This document shows, in pieces, positions 1 to 6,654 of a DNA stretch of 7,768 bases. This stretch comes from Candidatus Acetothermia bacterium (GTDB lineage Bacteria > Bipolaricaulota > Bipolaricaulia > UBA7950 > UBA9294): the NCBI GenBank assembly GCA_003545155.1, contig DQCH01000070.1, positions 1 to 7,768 of the forward strand, in the 5' to 3' direction. Each line of letters begins with the position of its first letter. The stretch's first letter is position 1. The notes under the pieces are model-generated. The model saw nothing but the letters and a program-made list of their open reading frames with translations. It did not search any database and was not told the origin of the DNA. The translations under genes and the position numbers were made by a program.

Positions 1-855
1 TTCATGCCCGTTCAACCTCGTCCCTGGGATGGCATTGATAGCGTCGATCAGCCGTCTTTTAAACCTTCGCATCCGCGCGGTAGTCTCCTCCATCTTGTTA
101 AAAACAAGTGAAGACGCCGCCGCAAGACCGACGATTCCCGGCGTGTTCTCCGTGCCACTGCGGCGTCCTCCTTCGTGGCCTCCACCGTGGAGAAGTGGGG
201 TAAGAGAGAACCCTTTGCGAACCATGAGAAAACCCACACCCTTGGGGCCATGTAGCTTGTGGGCGGAAACTGAGAGCAGGTCAATTGAATCTGTGGGAAG
301 TTGTATCTTTCCGTAGGCCTGCACCGCATCGGTGTGAAAGGCGACTCCTCGCTCCCGACAGATTGCGCCGATCTCCTCTACTGGCTGGAGTGTTCCAATC
401 TCGTTATTTCCAGCCATGATCGAGACAAGGAGTGTGTCTTTACGAATTGCATCTTTAAGTTGGGTAAGATCAATCCGTCCTGTCTTATCAACGTCAAGGG
501 TGGTCACCTTGTATCCCTGGCTCTCCAACCACTGGCAAGGATAAAGAACGGCGTGGTGCTCAATCTTGGAGGTGATGATGTGCCTCTTTTCTTGATGCGC
601 AAAGGCCATCCCAATGATTGCGAGGTTGTTCGCTTCGGTCGCTCCGCTGGTGAACACGATCTCCGACGGTGAGACTCCCAGGATCGCGGCGATCTCTGCA
701 CGCCCCTTTTCGATCGCCTGTCGCGCTTCTCGCCCGGAGGCGTGCAGGCTGGAGGCGTTCCCGTACGCCTCGCAAAAGTAGGGGGTCATCGCCTCAAGAA
801 CCTCGGCTGCTACGGGAGTCGTTGCACTATTATCAAGGTAGATACGCTTGTCCAT
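1..855 (-). CDS. nifS: Cysteine desulfurase, NifS/IscS type (C-terminus cut by window edge)
   Basis: A PLP enzyme that removes sulfur from L-cysteine, giving alanine and an enzyme-bound persulfide for Fe-S cluster and tRNA thiolation pathways in the cytosol. The frame is open for 285 codons and runs off the left edge; the family is usually about 380-400 residues. Visible family features are the N-terminal YLDNSATTP (6-14), YGNASSLH (31-38), the SGATEANN loop (70-77), the EHH motif (99-101) that stacks on PLP, HTDAVQ (174-179), the PLP-lysine motif SAHKLHGPKG (197-206, lysine 200) and RRSGTEN (231-237). The catalytic cysteine loop lies beyond the edge, so the NifS versus IscS/SufS subclass cannot be settled. 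The ATG at 853-855 is preceded by AGGTGAG (861-867) at a 5-base gap. It lies 127 bases after the preceding gene and may have its own promoter. Confidence 0.93.
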   Translation of the reverse strand, partial: MDKRIYLDNSATTPVAAEVLEAMTPYFCEAYGNASSLHASGREARQAIEKGRAEIAAILGVSPSEIVFTSGATEANNLAIIGMAFAHQEKRHIITSKIEHHAVLYPCQWLESQGYKVTTLDVDKTGRIDLTQLKDAIRKDTLLVSIMAGNNEIGTLQPVEEIGAICRERGVAFHTDAVQAYGKIQLPTDSIDLLSVSAHKLHGPKGVGFLMVRKGFSLTPLLHGGGHEGGRRSGTENTPGIVGLAAASSLVFNKMEETTARMRRFKRRLIDAINAIPGTRLNGHE

Positions 856-873
856 TTTCTCTCACCTGATAAA

Positions 874-901
874 AGCATACCAAATTGGTCGGCCTTTTCA
901 A
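874..901 (-). promoter_or_regulatory. Candidate sigma70-type promoter for the cysteine desulfurase gene
   Basis: On the minus strand TTGAAA (896-901) and TATGCT (874-879) are separated by 16 bases. Transcription would begin near 867, giving a very short leader that starts at or next to the Shine-Dalgarno sequence at 861-867, which weakens the call. It sits in the only sizeable gap between the lysine operon and this gene, and I see no clear terminator there, so read-through from the operon is also possible. Confidence 0.35.
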
Positions 902-982
902 GGGGATCACCACCGAAACAAGACCTGGTGAAACATGAGACTTTCTACACACAGGAAAACGACAGGAGCCTGAGGCATTTCC

Positions 983-1756
983 TCAAATCAAAGCGTCGAA
1001 GAACTCACACCCTTTTTTAAGTGCCGTGAGCGGATCATCCGCGGTGTGAAGCTCTAACACAGCAGGACCTTCGTAACCAATTACACCAAGCGTCCTTAAT
1101 AGATCCGGCCAGTCAATCGATCCCTCGCCAGGAAGGCGGTGATCATCTTCGTCTTGCATGTTGTCATGCAGGTGCAGGTGGATAAGCTGACCGCGATAAC
1201 GCTCGAGATAGTTACGGATCGGCTGACGGCCGGCGTCCTTTGTAAGGTGAGCGTGGCCGACATCGATACAGATGCCCAGGTTTGTGCTTGCAGGGTCGTG
1301 CCCAATCTCGTCAAGGACTCGATCCAAGGCCCAGAGACTGTCTAGTCCATTCTCCAGGGCAAGTTTCACTCCCGCTTCCTGCGCTGTTTGTAGCAAGCGT
1401 CTGATGGCAGGAAAGTCGGGGCGCGAAGAGGGGTCGTAAAGGCCGAGGCTTCCCTTGTGAAGAACAAGGGTGCGAGCACCGACGGCGTGACAGAGCGCGA
1501 TCTCGCGCTTCAATCCGTCAGGGTCCCACCGCCACAATTCGCGGTGTGTATGCATGGAGACAAACGGAGCCTTCTCGCAGATACAGCGAATCTCTTCCAC
1601 CGTCTGAGAAGTCGGCTCTGGGTCATCCTCTCCGCGAGATGCCCAGAACTCAACCCCCAACCCGAGGGAGACGATTCCCCCCACTGCTTGCGTCAATGTC
1701 GGCCAAGCCGAGGGGGCGCGTCCGTAGAAAAACCCCTCGACGCTCGCACCGAGCAA
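983..1756 (-). CDS. Sugar phosphate isomerase/epimerase-like TIM barrel (AP endonuclease 2 / xylose isomerase-like fold)
   Basis: A 257-residue single-domain protein of the xylose-isomerase-like TIM-barrel superfamily, whose members are divalent-metal isomerases, epimerases, dehydratases or endonuclease IV. Likely metal and catalytic residues fall on successive strands: H69-H71 (SMHTH), H100 (LVLHKG), E135 (LALENG), D165 and H168 (CIDVGHAH), H195-H197-D198 (HLHLHDN), the HRLPGEGSIDW segment (206-216) and E235 (LELH). The substrate cannot be read from sequence. It follows the saccharopine dehydrogenase stop by 20 bases, so it is probably the last gene of that operon, though a link to lysine chemistry is not obvious. 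The start is uncertain: TTG at 1754-1756 fits the usual N-terminus (LGASVEGFF), but no good Shine-Dalgarno precedes it, and translational coupling from the upstream gene is plausible. Confidence 0.8.
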   Translation of the reverse strand: MLGASVEGFFYGRAPSAWPTLTQAVGGIVSLGLGVEFWASRGEDDPEPTSQTVEEIRCICEKAPFVSMHTHRELWRWDPDGLKREIALCHAVGARTLVLHKGSLGLYDPSSRPDFPAIRRLLQTAQEAGVKLALENGLDSLWALDRVLDEIGHDPASTNLGICIDVGHAHLTKDAGRQPIRNYLERYRGQLIHLHLHDNMQDEDDHRLPGEGSIDWPDLLRTLGVIGYEGPAVLELHTADDPLTALKKGCEFFDALI

Positions 1757-1776
1757 TATATCCGGTCTTCGATCGG

Positions 1777-3102
1777 TCAGGAGTCGATCACCTCGGTCTT
1801 CTCGGTGAACTTAACACCCATCTGGGCAAGCTCAGCCAAAACCGGGTCGTAGATCTCTGAAACAACCGGAACCTGGACCCCGACAAGGTCGATCTCTCCC
1901 AGGAGGATCAGCTTCGCCGCGATCGCCGCCGGCAGCCCCACCAACCGCGACATTGAGGAATCTCCATACGGGATCCCGTAGTCGATCAATGTGGAGGTAG
2001 TCTTCTGCTTGCGATCAGAGTAGCGGGAGATAAACTCATGCTGCATCACCAACATATCCCGTTCAAAAGGAGCATAGTGCATCTTGTCAAGCATACGTGC
2101 GACCAGCACATCCAGGGGAGACTTGGCACTTTGTGGTAAGGGATCGTCGCTCAAAAGGCCAAGCCACTCCATATTGGAGATTGCAGGAGAATCCACATCG
2201 AGGTTCAGAAACACAGCGAGATCGGTCTTGAGGTCTTCGCCCGAGCTCCCAATCAGCACAGCAGTAAGGCCACGAAAGGTCAGCCCAACAAGGCCGTCTC
2301 GTTCTGCCTCATCGAGAAGCCCCAGTTCGGCGCTCTTGTTCATCGTCTCACACCAGCCCGGATAGCGTAGCGTCCCGCGGAACATGCCCTTTACGCCCGA
2401 AATCCCGTAGGTCTTCACATAGGGAATGGCGTCACGATTGGGGTATCCCTCAAGCGTACCGAGGCCTTCGATCGTCACTGGCCAGTGATGGGTAAACAGC
2501 TCCTCTCCGGGGATATCCATTACCTCACCATCCTTGAGGTAGCGAGCCGGATTCTTCCCGGCAAGGACCACCCCGCGCGGGCTCCAGGAGAACTTATAAC
2601 CAAAGGGATTGTCGTTTGCCTCCGGTGCAGGAAGCCCACCGCAGTAGGAGGAGAAACTGACAAGCTCTCCACCGCTTGCCTTAATTTGATCGATGACCTG
2701 CATCGCTGACATGTGGTCAATCCCCGGATCAACCCCGATCTCGTTTAACAGGATCACGCCAACTTTTTTCGCATCAGCATCGAGAGCTCTCATCTCATCC
2801 TTGACGTAGGAGGCAGTGACCATGTGTTTCGTATGTTTGATGCACAGCTTCGCCACCAGCGGGTGATAGACGTAAGGCAGCAGGCTGATGGAGAGGTCGG
2901 CCTCACCGATTAGCCGTTCCAATATCTCCTGCTCGCTTACATCGAGCTGCTGCGCTATCCCGTTTTTTGCCTCCCCGATGAGTCTTTCCGCCTTCTTCAA
3001 GGTACGGCTTGCCACCTTAACCTGAAACCCCTCCTGATCGAGGAGGTAGCGAACCAGAGGGCCGGCAACGAGGCCGGCACCAAGAACCAGTACTTTCTTC
3101 AC
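1777..3102 (-). CDS. Saccharopine dehydrogenase, glutamate-forming (SDH half of AASS; LYS9-like)
   Basis: 441 residues, full length for this domain. It oxidises saccharopine to 2-aminoadipate 6-semialdehyde plus glutamate with NAD(P)+ in the catabolic direction; fungal LYS9-type relatives run the reverse step for lysine synthesis. An N-terminal Rossmann motif GAGLVAGP (8-15) is followed by blocks I recognise from the SDH half of animal AASS: SLLPYVYHPLVAK (73-85), MVTASYV (94-100), GVDPGIDHM (123-131), SYCGGLPAPEANDNP (152-166), YKFSWSP (169-175), LEGYPNRD (217-224), YGISGVKGMFRGTLRYPGW (232-250), EWLGLLSDD (312-320) and VGLPAAIAAKL (388-398). The start is GTG at 3100-3102 behind AAAGGAGA (3109-3116). 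It lies 30 bases after the lysine-ketoglutarate reductase stop. Family assignment is firm; direction in vivo is inferred. Confidence 0.92.
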   Translation of the reverse strand: MKKVLVLGAGLVAGPLVRYLLDQEGFQVKVASRTLKKAERLIGEAKNGIAQQLDVSEQEILERLIGEADLSISLLPYVYHPLVAKLCIKHTKHMVTASYVKDEMRALDADAKKVGVILLNEIGVDPGIDHMSAMQVIDQIKASGGELVSFSSYCGGLPAPEANDNPFGYKFSWSPRGVVLAGKNPARYLKDGEVMDIPGEELFTHHWPVTIEGLGTLEGYPNRDAIPYVKTYGISGVKGMFRGTLRYPGWCETMNKSAELGLLDEAERDGLVGLTFRGLTAVLIGSSGEDLKTDLAVFLNLDVDSPAISNMEWLGLLSDDPLPQSAKSPLDVLVARMLDKMHYAPFERDMLVMQHEFISRYSDRKQKTTSTLIDYGIPYGDSSMSRLVGLPAAIAAKLILLGEIDLVGVQVPVVSEIYDPVLAELAQMGVKFTEKTEVIDS

Positions 3103-3108
3103 GTTAGG

Positions 3109-3116
3109 TCTCCTTT
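3109..3116 (-). promoter_or_regulatory. Ribosome binding site fixing the GTG start of the saccharopine dehydrogenase
   Basis: AAAGGAGA on the minus strand lies about 7 bases before GTG (3100-3102). The GTG begins the beta strand leading into the Rossmann motif, so a non-ATG start is well supported here. Confidence 0.7.
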
Positions 3117-3132
3117 CTCACGTTCCGGGGTT

Positions 3133-4443
3133 CTAAAGGTACTTCTTCAGGTAGCTATATTCAGGGGTCAACTCGCCTCGATAGGCGATCACAGCCCGCT
3201 TGATCGGTGCGGGTAACTGGCATGTGACAAAATCACCGGTGAAATCGGCCTGCGCGATCGCGGGAATGTAGGACTTCAGCACTCCACTAAAGTAAATGGA
3301 GGCCTCACGCGGAAGCTCCGCCGGCAGGATGTCTACCGCCATGATCACTGGTCCATCCCCTTCCACCCCGCTAATTGCACGATCGGCGACCGGGTCGTAG
3401 ACGTAGACCGGATCGCCCGGTTCGGTCGCTTTTACCGTACACTCGATTGCCCCCTCCACATCGCAGCTTATGTCCCCGATCACTCGCAGGCGTGGCTGGC
3501 CCTTCTCATACATCTTTTTAACCACTGCCTTGGTAACTAGCCGGGGATAGACCGTGTCCCAATAGATGGCATTTACAAGGACGCTTAGATGCGCGAGGTA
3601 GCGCTTGAAGATGCCTCGGTAGCGCTCAGGGTGCTGGTAGTACTCTTGCAGGTCGAAAGGTCGCCTTGAGTCGACCCGCTTTACCATGTTCTCTTCCTTG
3701 AACACAACCTTGTATAAAACATTGTTTAACGCCGTTTGTTCCTTTGCCAGCGAGGCGAGATCCTGCGAGCTGATCTCACGTACTGGTAGAAGGTCAAGGA
3801 TCTCCTGCGCCCCGCGCGAGACGTTCCCATAACCAGCAAAACCGACAACCAGAGGGGTAATTTCCTCGGGCAACCCTTCATCCTTAACCCGTTTGCCTAC
3901 CATCCGAATTGCCTCCCTCGCCGCGGCGAGATCCCGGTAGTCCAGGGCACGGTCGATTTCCTCAAAGGGATTTCCGATCCCCTCCCAGGCGAGGCGCTTT
4001 CCTAGCGCCCACAGGGTCTCAATCATCCCAGCAAGACCTGCGTAGTTGCCGAAGAAGATCAGCCGGCGGCCATCCTCGTCGGTCACCTTTTCGTAGTCGA
4101 TCAGGGTGCAGCGAAGCTCGAGCATGCGGCTCAACATCGCCATGTTGTAGCTCTGCCCCTTGATCGTGTGCGAGAAGAAAACGTAGGTCTTCCGCTTCTC
4201 AAGGACAGGAATGGGAATCTCCTTAATCCCGACTATAATCGGGCAGGAGGAGAGATCCTCTGCGACTTCAATGCCGAGTTGTCGATACTCCCCATCGGTG
4301 AAGATACGTTTATGTGAGCGCTGAGCGACGATCTCGAGGCGGTCTTTCTCAACCAATTCTTTCACATCCCGCGGGATCAGTGGAACGCGCCGCTCCCACT
4401 GGTATTTGTCCTCCCGCCGTATTCCAATAGAATGGCCGGCCAT
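3133..4443 (-). CDS. Lysine-ketoglutarate reductase (saccharopine-forming; LKR half of AASS)
   Basis: 436 residues. It condenses L-lysine with 2-oxoglutarate and reduces the adduct to saccharopine; AASS-type enzymes use NADPH. The fold is the alanine dehydrogenase/transhydrogenase type, with an N-terminal domain (about 5-135) and a nucleotide-binding domain (from about 195). Segments matching the animal and plant LKR half are RREDKYQWERRVPLIP (9-24), YVFFSHTIKGQ (87-97), LIDYEKVTDEDGRR (114-127), the glycine-rich turn GYGNVSRGAQ (204-213), HPERY (271-275), IYWD (293-296), GDISCDVEGAIECT (323-336) and LPAELPREAS (373-382). An in-frame GTG at 4452 would add three residues but lies inside the Shine-Dalgarno; ATG at 4441-4443 sits 7 bases after AGGAGGT and is preferred. 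It starts 12 bases after the small regulator-like frame and precedes the SDH gene by 30 bases. Confidence 0.92.
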   Translation of the reverse strand: MAGHSIGIRREDKYQWERRVPLIPRDVKELVEKDRLEIVAQRSHKRIFTDGEYRQLGIEVAEDLSSCPIIVGIKEIPIPVLEKRKTYVFFSHTIKGQSYNMAMLSRMLELRCTLIDYEKVTDEDGRRLIFFGNYAGLAGMIETLWALGKRLAWEGIGNPFEEIDRALDYRDLAAAREAIRMVGKRVKDEGLPEEITPLVVGFAGYGNVSRGAQEILDLLPVREISSQDLASLAKEQTALNNVLYKVVFKEENMVKRVDSRRPFDLQEYYQHPERYRGIFKRYLAHLSVLVNAIYWDTVYPRLVTKAVVKKMYEKGQPRLRVIGDISCDVEGAIECTVKATEPGDPVYVYDPVADRAISGVEGDGPVIMAVDILPAELPREASIYFSGVLKSYIPAIAQADFTGDFVTCQLPAPIKRAVIAYRGELTPEYSYLKKYL

Positions 4444-4450
4444 TGTTCTC

Positions 4451-4457
4451 ACCTCCT
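4451..4457 (-). promoter_or_regulatory. Strong ribosome binding site for lysine-ketoglutarate reductase, overlapping the preceding stop codon
   Basis: AGGAGGT on the minus strand, 7 bases before ATG 4441-4443. It overlaps the TAG stop (4456-4458) of the 41-codon frame, so ribosomes ending there would sit on this site. It also argues against the upstream GTG at 4450-4452, which begins within this purine-rich stretch. Confidence 0.85.
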
Positions 4458-4581
4458 ACGATTTTAAGTATTTATTCTCGAAATACTCCTCCAGCTCGGA
4501 GAAGTGGGCTTTAATGGCCTTCTCAACTGTATCCACATCGCCGGTGCGAATCGACATCGAATGGCCGCGAAACCATCTCAC
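4456..4581 (-). pseudogene. Small 41-codon frame resembling the C-terminal tail of an FCD-domain GntR regulator
   Basis: An open frame of 41 codons starts with GTG (4579-4581), overlapping the aminotransferase TGA by four bases (GTGA), and ends at TAG 4456-4458 within the next gene's ribosome binding site. It fills the only gap in the operon core. Its last 30 or so residues, RTGDVDTVEKAIKAHFSEL (12-30) followed by EEYFENKY (31-38), resemble the final helix pair of FCD-type GntR regulators, where an A(I)xxGD(x)xxAxxAMxxH pattern is typical. The rest of the ligand domain and the DNA-binding domain are missing, so I infer a 5'-truncated relic of a regulator. It could instead be a translated, coupled small protein, since frame and overlap are tidy. 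No Shine-Dalgarno beyond coupling is evident. Confidence 0.5.
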
Positions 4582-5894
4582 TTGCCACCCGCAACCTTGG
4601 CCAGGGAGGCATCCAGGACATCCAACCCCTCGTTAAGCTGCTCATCGGTAATGGCGAGGGTCACCAACATACGTAGCACATTTCCATAGAGACCGGCGCT
4701 CGGCATGATAAGCCCATTACGAAGGCATTCCTGCACCACAGCAGAACACTCCTTCTTGGCCGGCTCCTTTGTGACCGGGTCCTTGACGAGTTCCATACCG
4801 ACCATGGCGCCCAGGCCGCGCACATCGCCGATGATAGAGTACTTACGCTTCATCTCCTCAAAACGTTTTCGGGTGATCTTGCCGATGGTGATCGCTCGGT
4901 CGAGGAGCTTATCCTCTTCTACGATGTTCAACACTTCAATCCCTGCTCGACAGGCGATGGGGTTGCCGACGTACGTCCCTCCGATCGAACTTCCTGGGAT
5001 GCGATCGTAGACCTCTTTCTTTCCGATCACACCAGACAGCGGGAGTCCGGCCGCGATCGACTTTGCCACAGCGATGAGATCGGGTTCGATGTCGTAGTGC
5101 TCGATGGCGAAAAACTTGCCTGTGCGGCCGAACCCGCTTTGAATCTCATCGGCGACAAAGAGGATCCCATGCTTGGTGGTCAGTTCACGCAGATACTCCA
5201 GAAATCCATCAGCGGGAACGATGAACCCACCTTCTCCCTGCAGTGGTTCAATGACCACAGCGGCAACTTCCTCAGGGTCAACCAGCGCGATCAACGCGCG
5301 CTCAAAGTCCTCAAATTGCATGTTGTTGCGGTACGGGTTGGGAAGGGGGAGGCGGTAGATGTCCGGTGCAAACGGCCCAAATCCTGCTTTGTACGGCGAT
5401 GCCTTGTGCGTCATGGTCATCGTGAGAAGGGTGCGGCCGTGGAACGCTCCCTCGAACACTACGATCGCCTTTCGCTTCGTGTACTTGCGGGAGATCTTGA
5501 CCGCGTTCTCGATCGCCTCAGCCCCACTGTTGAAGAAGGCCACCTGTTTCGGAGAAGGTCCGGGGGCCAGCTTAGCGAGACGTTCAGCAAGTGTGACAAA
5601 TGGCTCGTAAGGGATCGCTGTGAAGTCCGTGTGCTCGAACTTGCCCGCTTGGTCGCGAATTGCCTCAACCACGCGATCTGGTGTGTGACCAACGATCAGG
5701 CAGCCCCAGCCACCGGTAAAATCGATAAACTGATTCCCATCCACATCTTTCACCAAAGCGCCCTTTCCTTCTGCGATAAAGAAGGGCGCGAGCGTCTCTA
5801 ATGCAAGCGGTACATACCGCTCCTTTTTGGCAGTGATTTCACGCGACTTCGGGCCAGGGATTTCCGTTTTGATCGATATGGCGCTACTGCTCAT
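4578..5894 (-). CDS. gabT: Class III PLP aminotransferase, 4-aminobutyrate aminotransferase (GabT)-like
   Basis: 438 residues, full length for the family. Fold-type I PLP aminotransferase moving an omega-amino group, typically 4-aminobutyrate or 5-aminovalerate, to 2-oxoglutarate. Visible features are TEIPGPKS (10-17), DVDGNQFIDFTGG (50-62), the phosphate-binding SGAEA (123-127), FHGRT (151-155), EPLQGEGG (216-223), the PLP-pyridine aspartate in ADEIQSGFGRTGKF (248-261, D249), the PLP lysine K278 in VAKSIAAG, and GGTYVGNP (305-312). R141 and R408 (NVLRML) align by eye with substrate-carboxylate arginines of E. coli GabT. ATG 5892-5894 follows AGGAGGT (5900-5906) at 5 bases. As first gene of the lysine/saccharopine operon, its substrate may be lysine, 5-aminovalerate or an aminoadipate-type compound; sequence alone cannot tell. 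Confidence 0.9.
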   Translation of the reverse strand: MSSSAISIKTEIPGPKSREITAKKERYVPLALETLAPFFIAEGKGALVKDVDGNQFIDFTGGWGCLIVGHTPDRVVEAIRDQAGKFEHTDFTAIPYEPFVTLAERLAKLAPGPSPKQVAFFNSGAEAIENAVKISRKYTKRKAIVVFEGAFHGRTLLTMTMTHKASPYKAGFGPFAPDIYRLPLPNPYRNNMQFEDFERALIALVDPEEVAAVVIEPLQGEGGFIVPADGFLEYLRELTTKHGILFVADEIQSGFGRTGKFFAIEHYDIEPDLIAVAKSIAAGLPLSGVIGKKEVYDRIPGSSIGGTYVGNPIACRAGIEVLNIVEEDKLLDRAITIGKITRKRFEEMKRKYSIIGDVRGLGAMVGMELVKDPVTKEPAKKECSAVVQECLRNGLIMPSAGLYGNVLRMLVTLAITDEQLNEGLDVLDASLAKVAGGK

Positions 5895-5933
5895 ACCATA
5901 CCTCCTAAGAATCTAGATCTTGTACGCCCAATC

Positions 5934-5963
5934 TTACTAAAAACTGTCCAAAAGGTCTATCAA
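5934..5963 (-). promoter_or_regulatory. Candidate promoter of the aminotransferase-saccharopine operon
   Basis: Minus-strand TTGATA (5958-5963) and TAGTAA (5934-5939) are 18 bases apart, giving a leader of roughly 35 bases to the ATG at 5894. Both boxes depart from consensus and the surroundings are AT-rich, so this is only the best candidate among several weak ones. Confidence 0.3.
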
Positions 5964-6177
5964 TTCTACGCTATCCTCCCCCCATCACCCTTTCTCAAGA
6001 TCTATCACACCATTAGTTAAAACCGTGTACTACTTTCAAGGCCTCATCTTCAAACGAAACGTCAAAAATTGAAACTAGACTAACCAACTGCAACCTTAGT
6101 TTAGACATCGAGACGGTTCTGTTCATGACCACTCGCAGTTTCTGTTTTCCGTGCTTCTTACTCGTAAAGGAGGTCAA

Positions 6178-6246
6178 ATGCGCTGGGAGCAATGCCAGCC
6201 CGTTTGTCTCCAAGACAGCTGGGAAACCTCCGTTTGCAACTCCTAG
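6178..6246 (+). CDS. Possible 22-codon small ORF with Shine-Dalgarno (very uncertain)
   Basis: ATG at 6178 is preceded by AAGGAGGTC (6167-6175), a near-perfect Shine-Dalgarno with a short gap. The frame runs 22 codons to TAG at 6244 and contains three cysteines and two tryptophans. A small hairpin, GCTGG/CCAGC (6182-6186 with 6195-6199), lies within it. No plus-strand gene follows, so a leader-peptide role is not supported. The purine-rich match may be chance. Confidence 0.15.
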   Translation: MRWEQCQPVCLQDSWETSVCNS

Positions 6247-6489
6247 CTGGTCAAATCGGCTTGAGTAGGCCAGGACAGCAGAGCTTACTTATCAAATTCA
6301 ATTGAACAGCAATTGGATGCGGACTCCCTTGACATCTTATGCCAACGTTTAAGGCTGGTTCTCGTTTTCTCACATTGACACATGCCGAAGCATCTTTGCA
6401 AGCTCATTGAGTATGACTCTTTCTAGTCCACATTTTACCAATACAGGTATTTCCAGCATACACTGAGGGAAGTGGTAAAGCAAACCCCA

Positions 6490-6654
6490 CTACACCGGCG
6501 TTTGTTGGGCCACGATCTTCTTTAAGCGTCTGTTCTCATCTCAAGTTTTTTTAGCCTGCGCAGTTGTGCCTCGTCCATCCCACGGTACTTGTTCCACCAA
6601 CGGTGAACGGTTGTCTCCGAGACGCTGTACTCGCGGCATACCGAGGCGATCGTT
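6490..6654 (-). pseudogene. Truncated and frameshifted IS3-family orfA (transposase helix-turn-helix subunit) remnant
   Basis: On the minus strand the frame reads IASVCREYSVSETTVHRWWN, then KYRGMDEAQLRRLKKLE. This is the helix-turn-helix plus start of the leucine zipper of IS3-family OrfA proteins. At 6540/6541 one base appears to be missing: the original frame stops at TAA soon after, whereas the -1 frame continues with DENRRLKKIVAQQTPV and stops at TAG (6490-6492). Restoring one G gives the expected LEDENRRLKK. The N-terminal part of OrfA is absent (the sequence upstream is the preceding gene's terminator) and so are the OrfA end and all of OrfB, so it is a non-functional scrap. An A7 run lies just before, but a -1 slip there meets TGA at once, so programmed frameshifting does not rescue it. 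Confidence 0.65.

Larger units (their letters stand above)
5895..6489. other. Long intergenic stretch without a convincing gene
   Basis: About 600 bases, more AT-rich than the flanking genes and full of stops. On the minus strand it holds the candidate operon promoter, a TTG-started 66-codon frame (6013-6213) with no ribosome binding site, and a short open stretch just after the IS3 remnant. On the plus strand it holds a 22-codon frame with a Shine-Dalgarno (6178-6246). A 10-base palindrome TTCAATTGAA occurs at 6297-6306. I recognise no protein family; decayed sequence downstream of an insertion-element remnant is the likeliest description. Confidence 0.5.

Noticed and set aside
5097..5801. 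Plus-strand 234-codon frame opposite the aminotransferase
   Set aside because: It is antisense to a fully conserved enzyme gene, has no recognisable domain or ribosome binding site, and is a codon-bias shadow.
6013..6213. Minus-strand 66-codon frame in the long intergenic region
   Set aside because: TTG start without Shine-Dalgarno, no recognised motif, in an otherwise decayed AT-rich stretch.
6297..6315. TTCAATTGAA palindrome and CAATTG repeat
   Set aside because: Short, AT-rich and isolated, with no T-tract or nearby start; most likely chance.
6541..6560. Programmed -1 frameshift at the A7 run in the orfA remnant
   Set aside because: A -1 slip there leads straight to ACT TGA. The frame is restored only by a missing base between 6540 and 6541, which points to a mutation.
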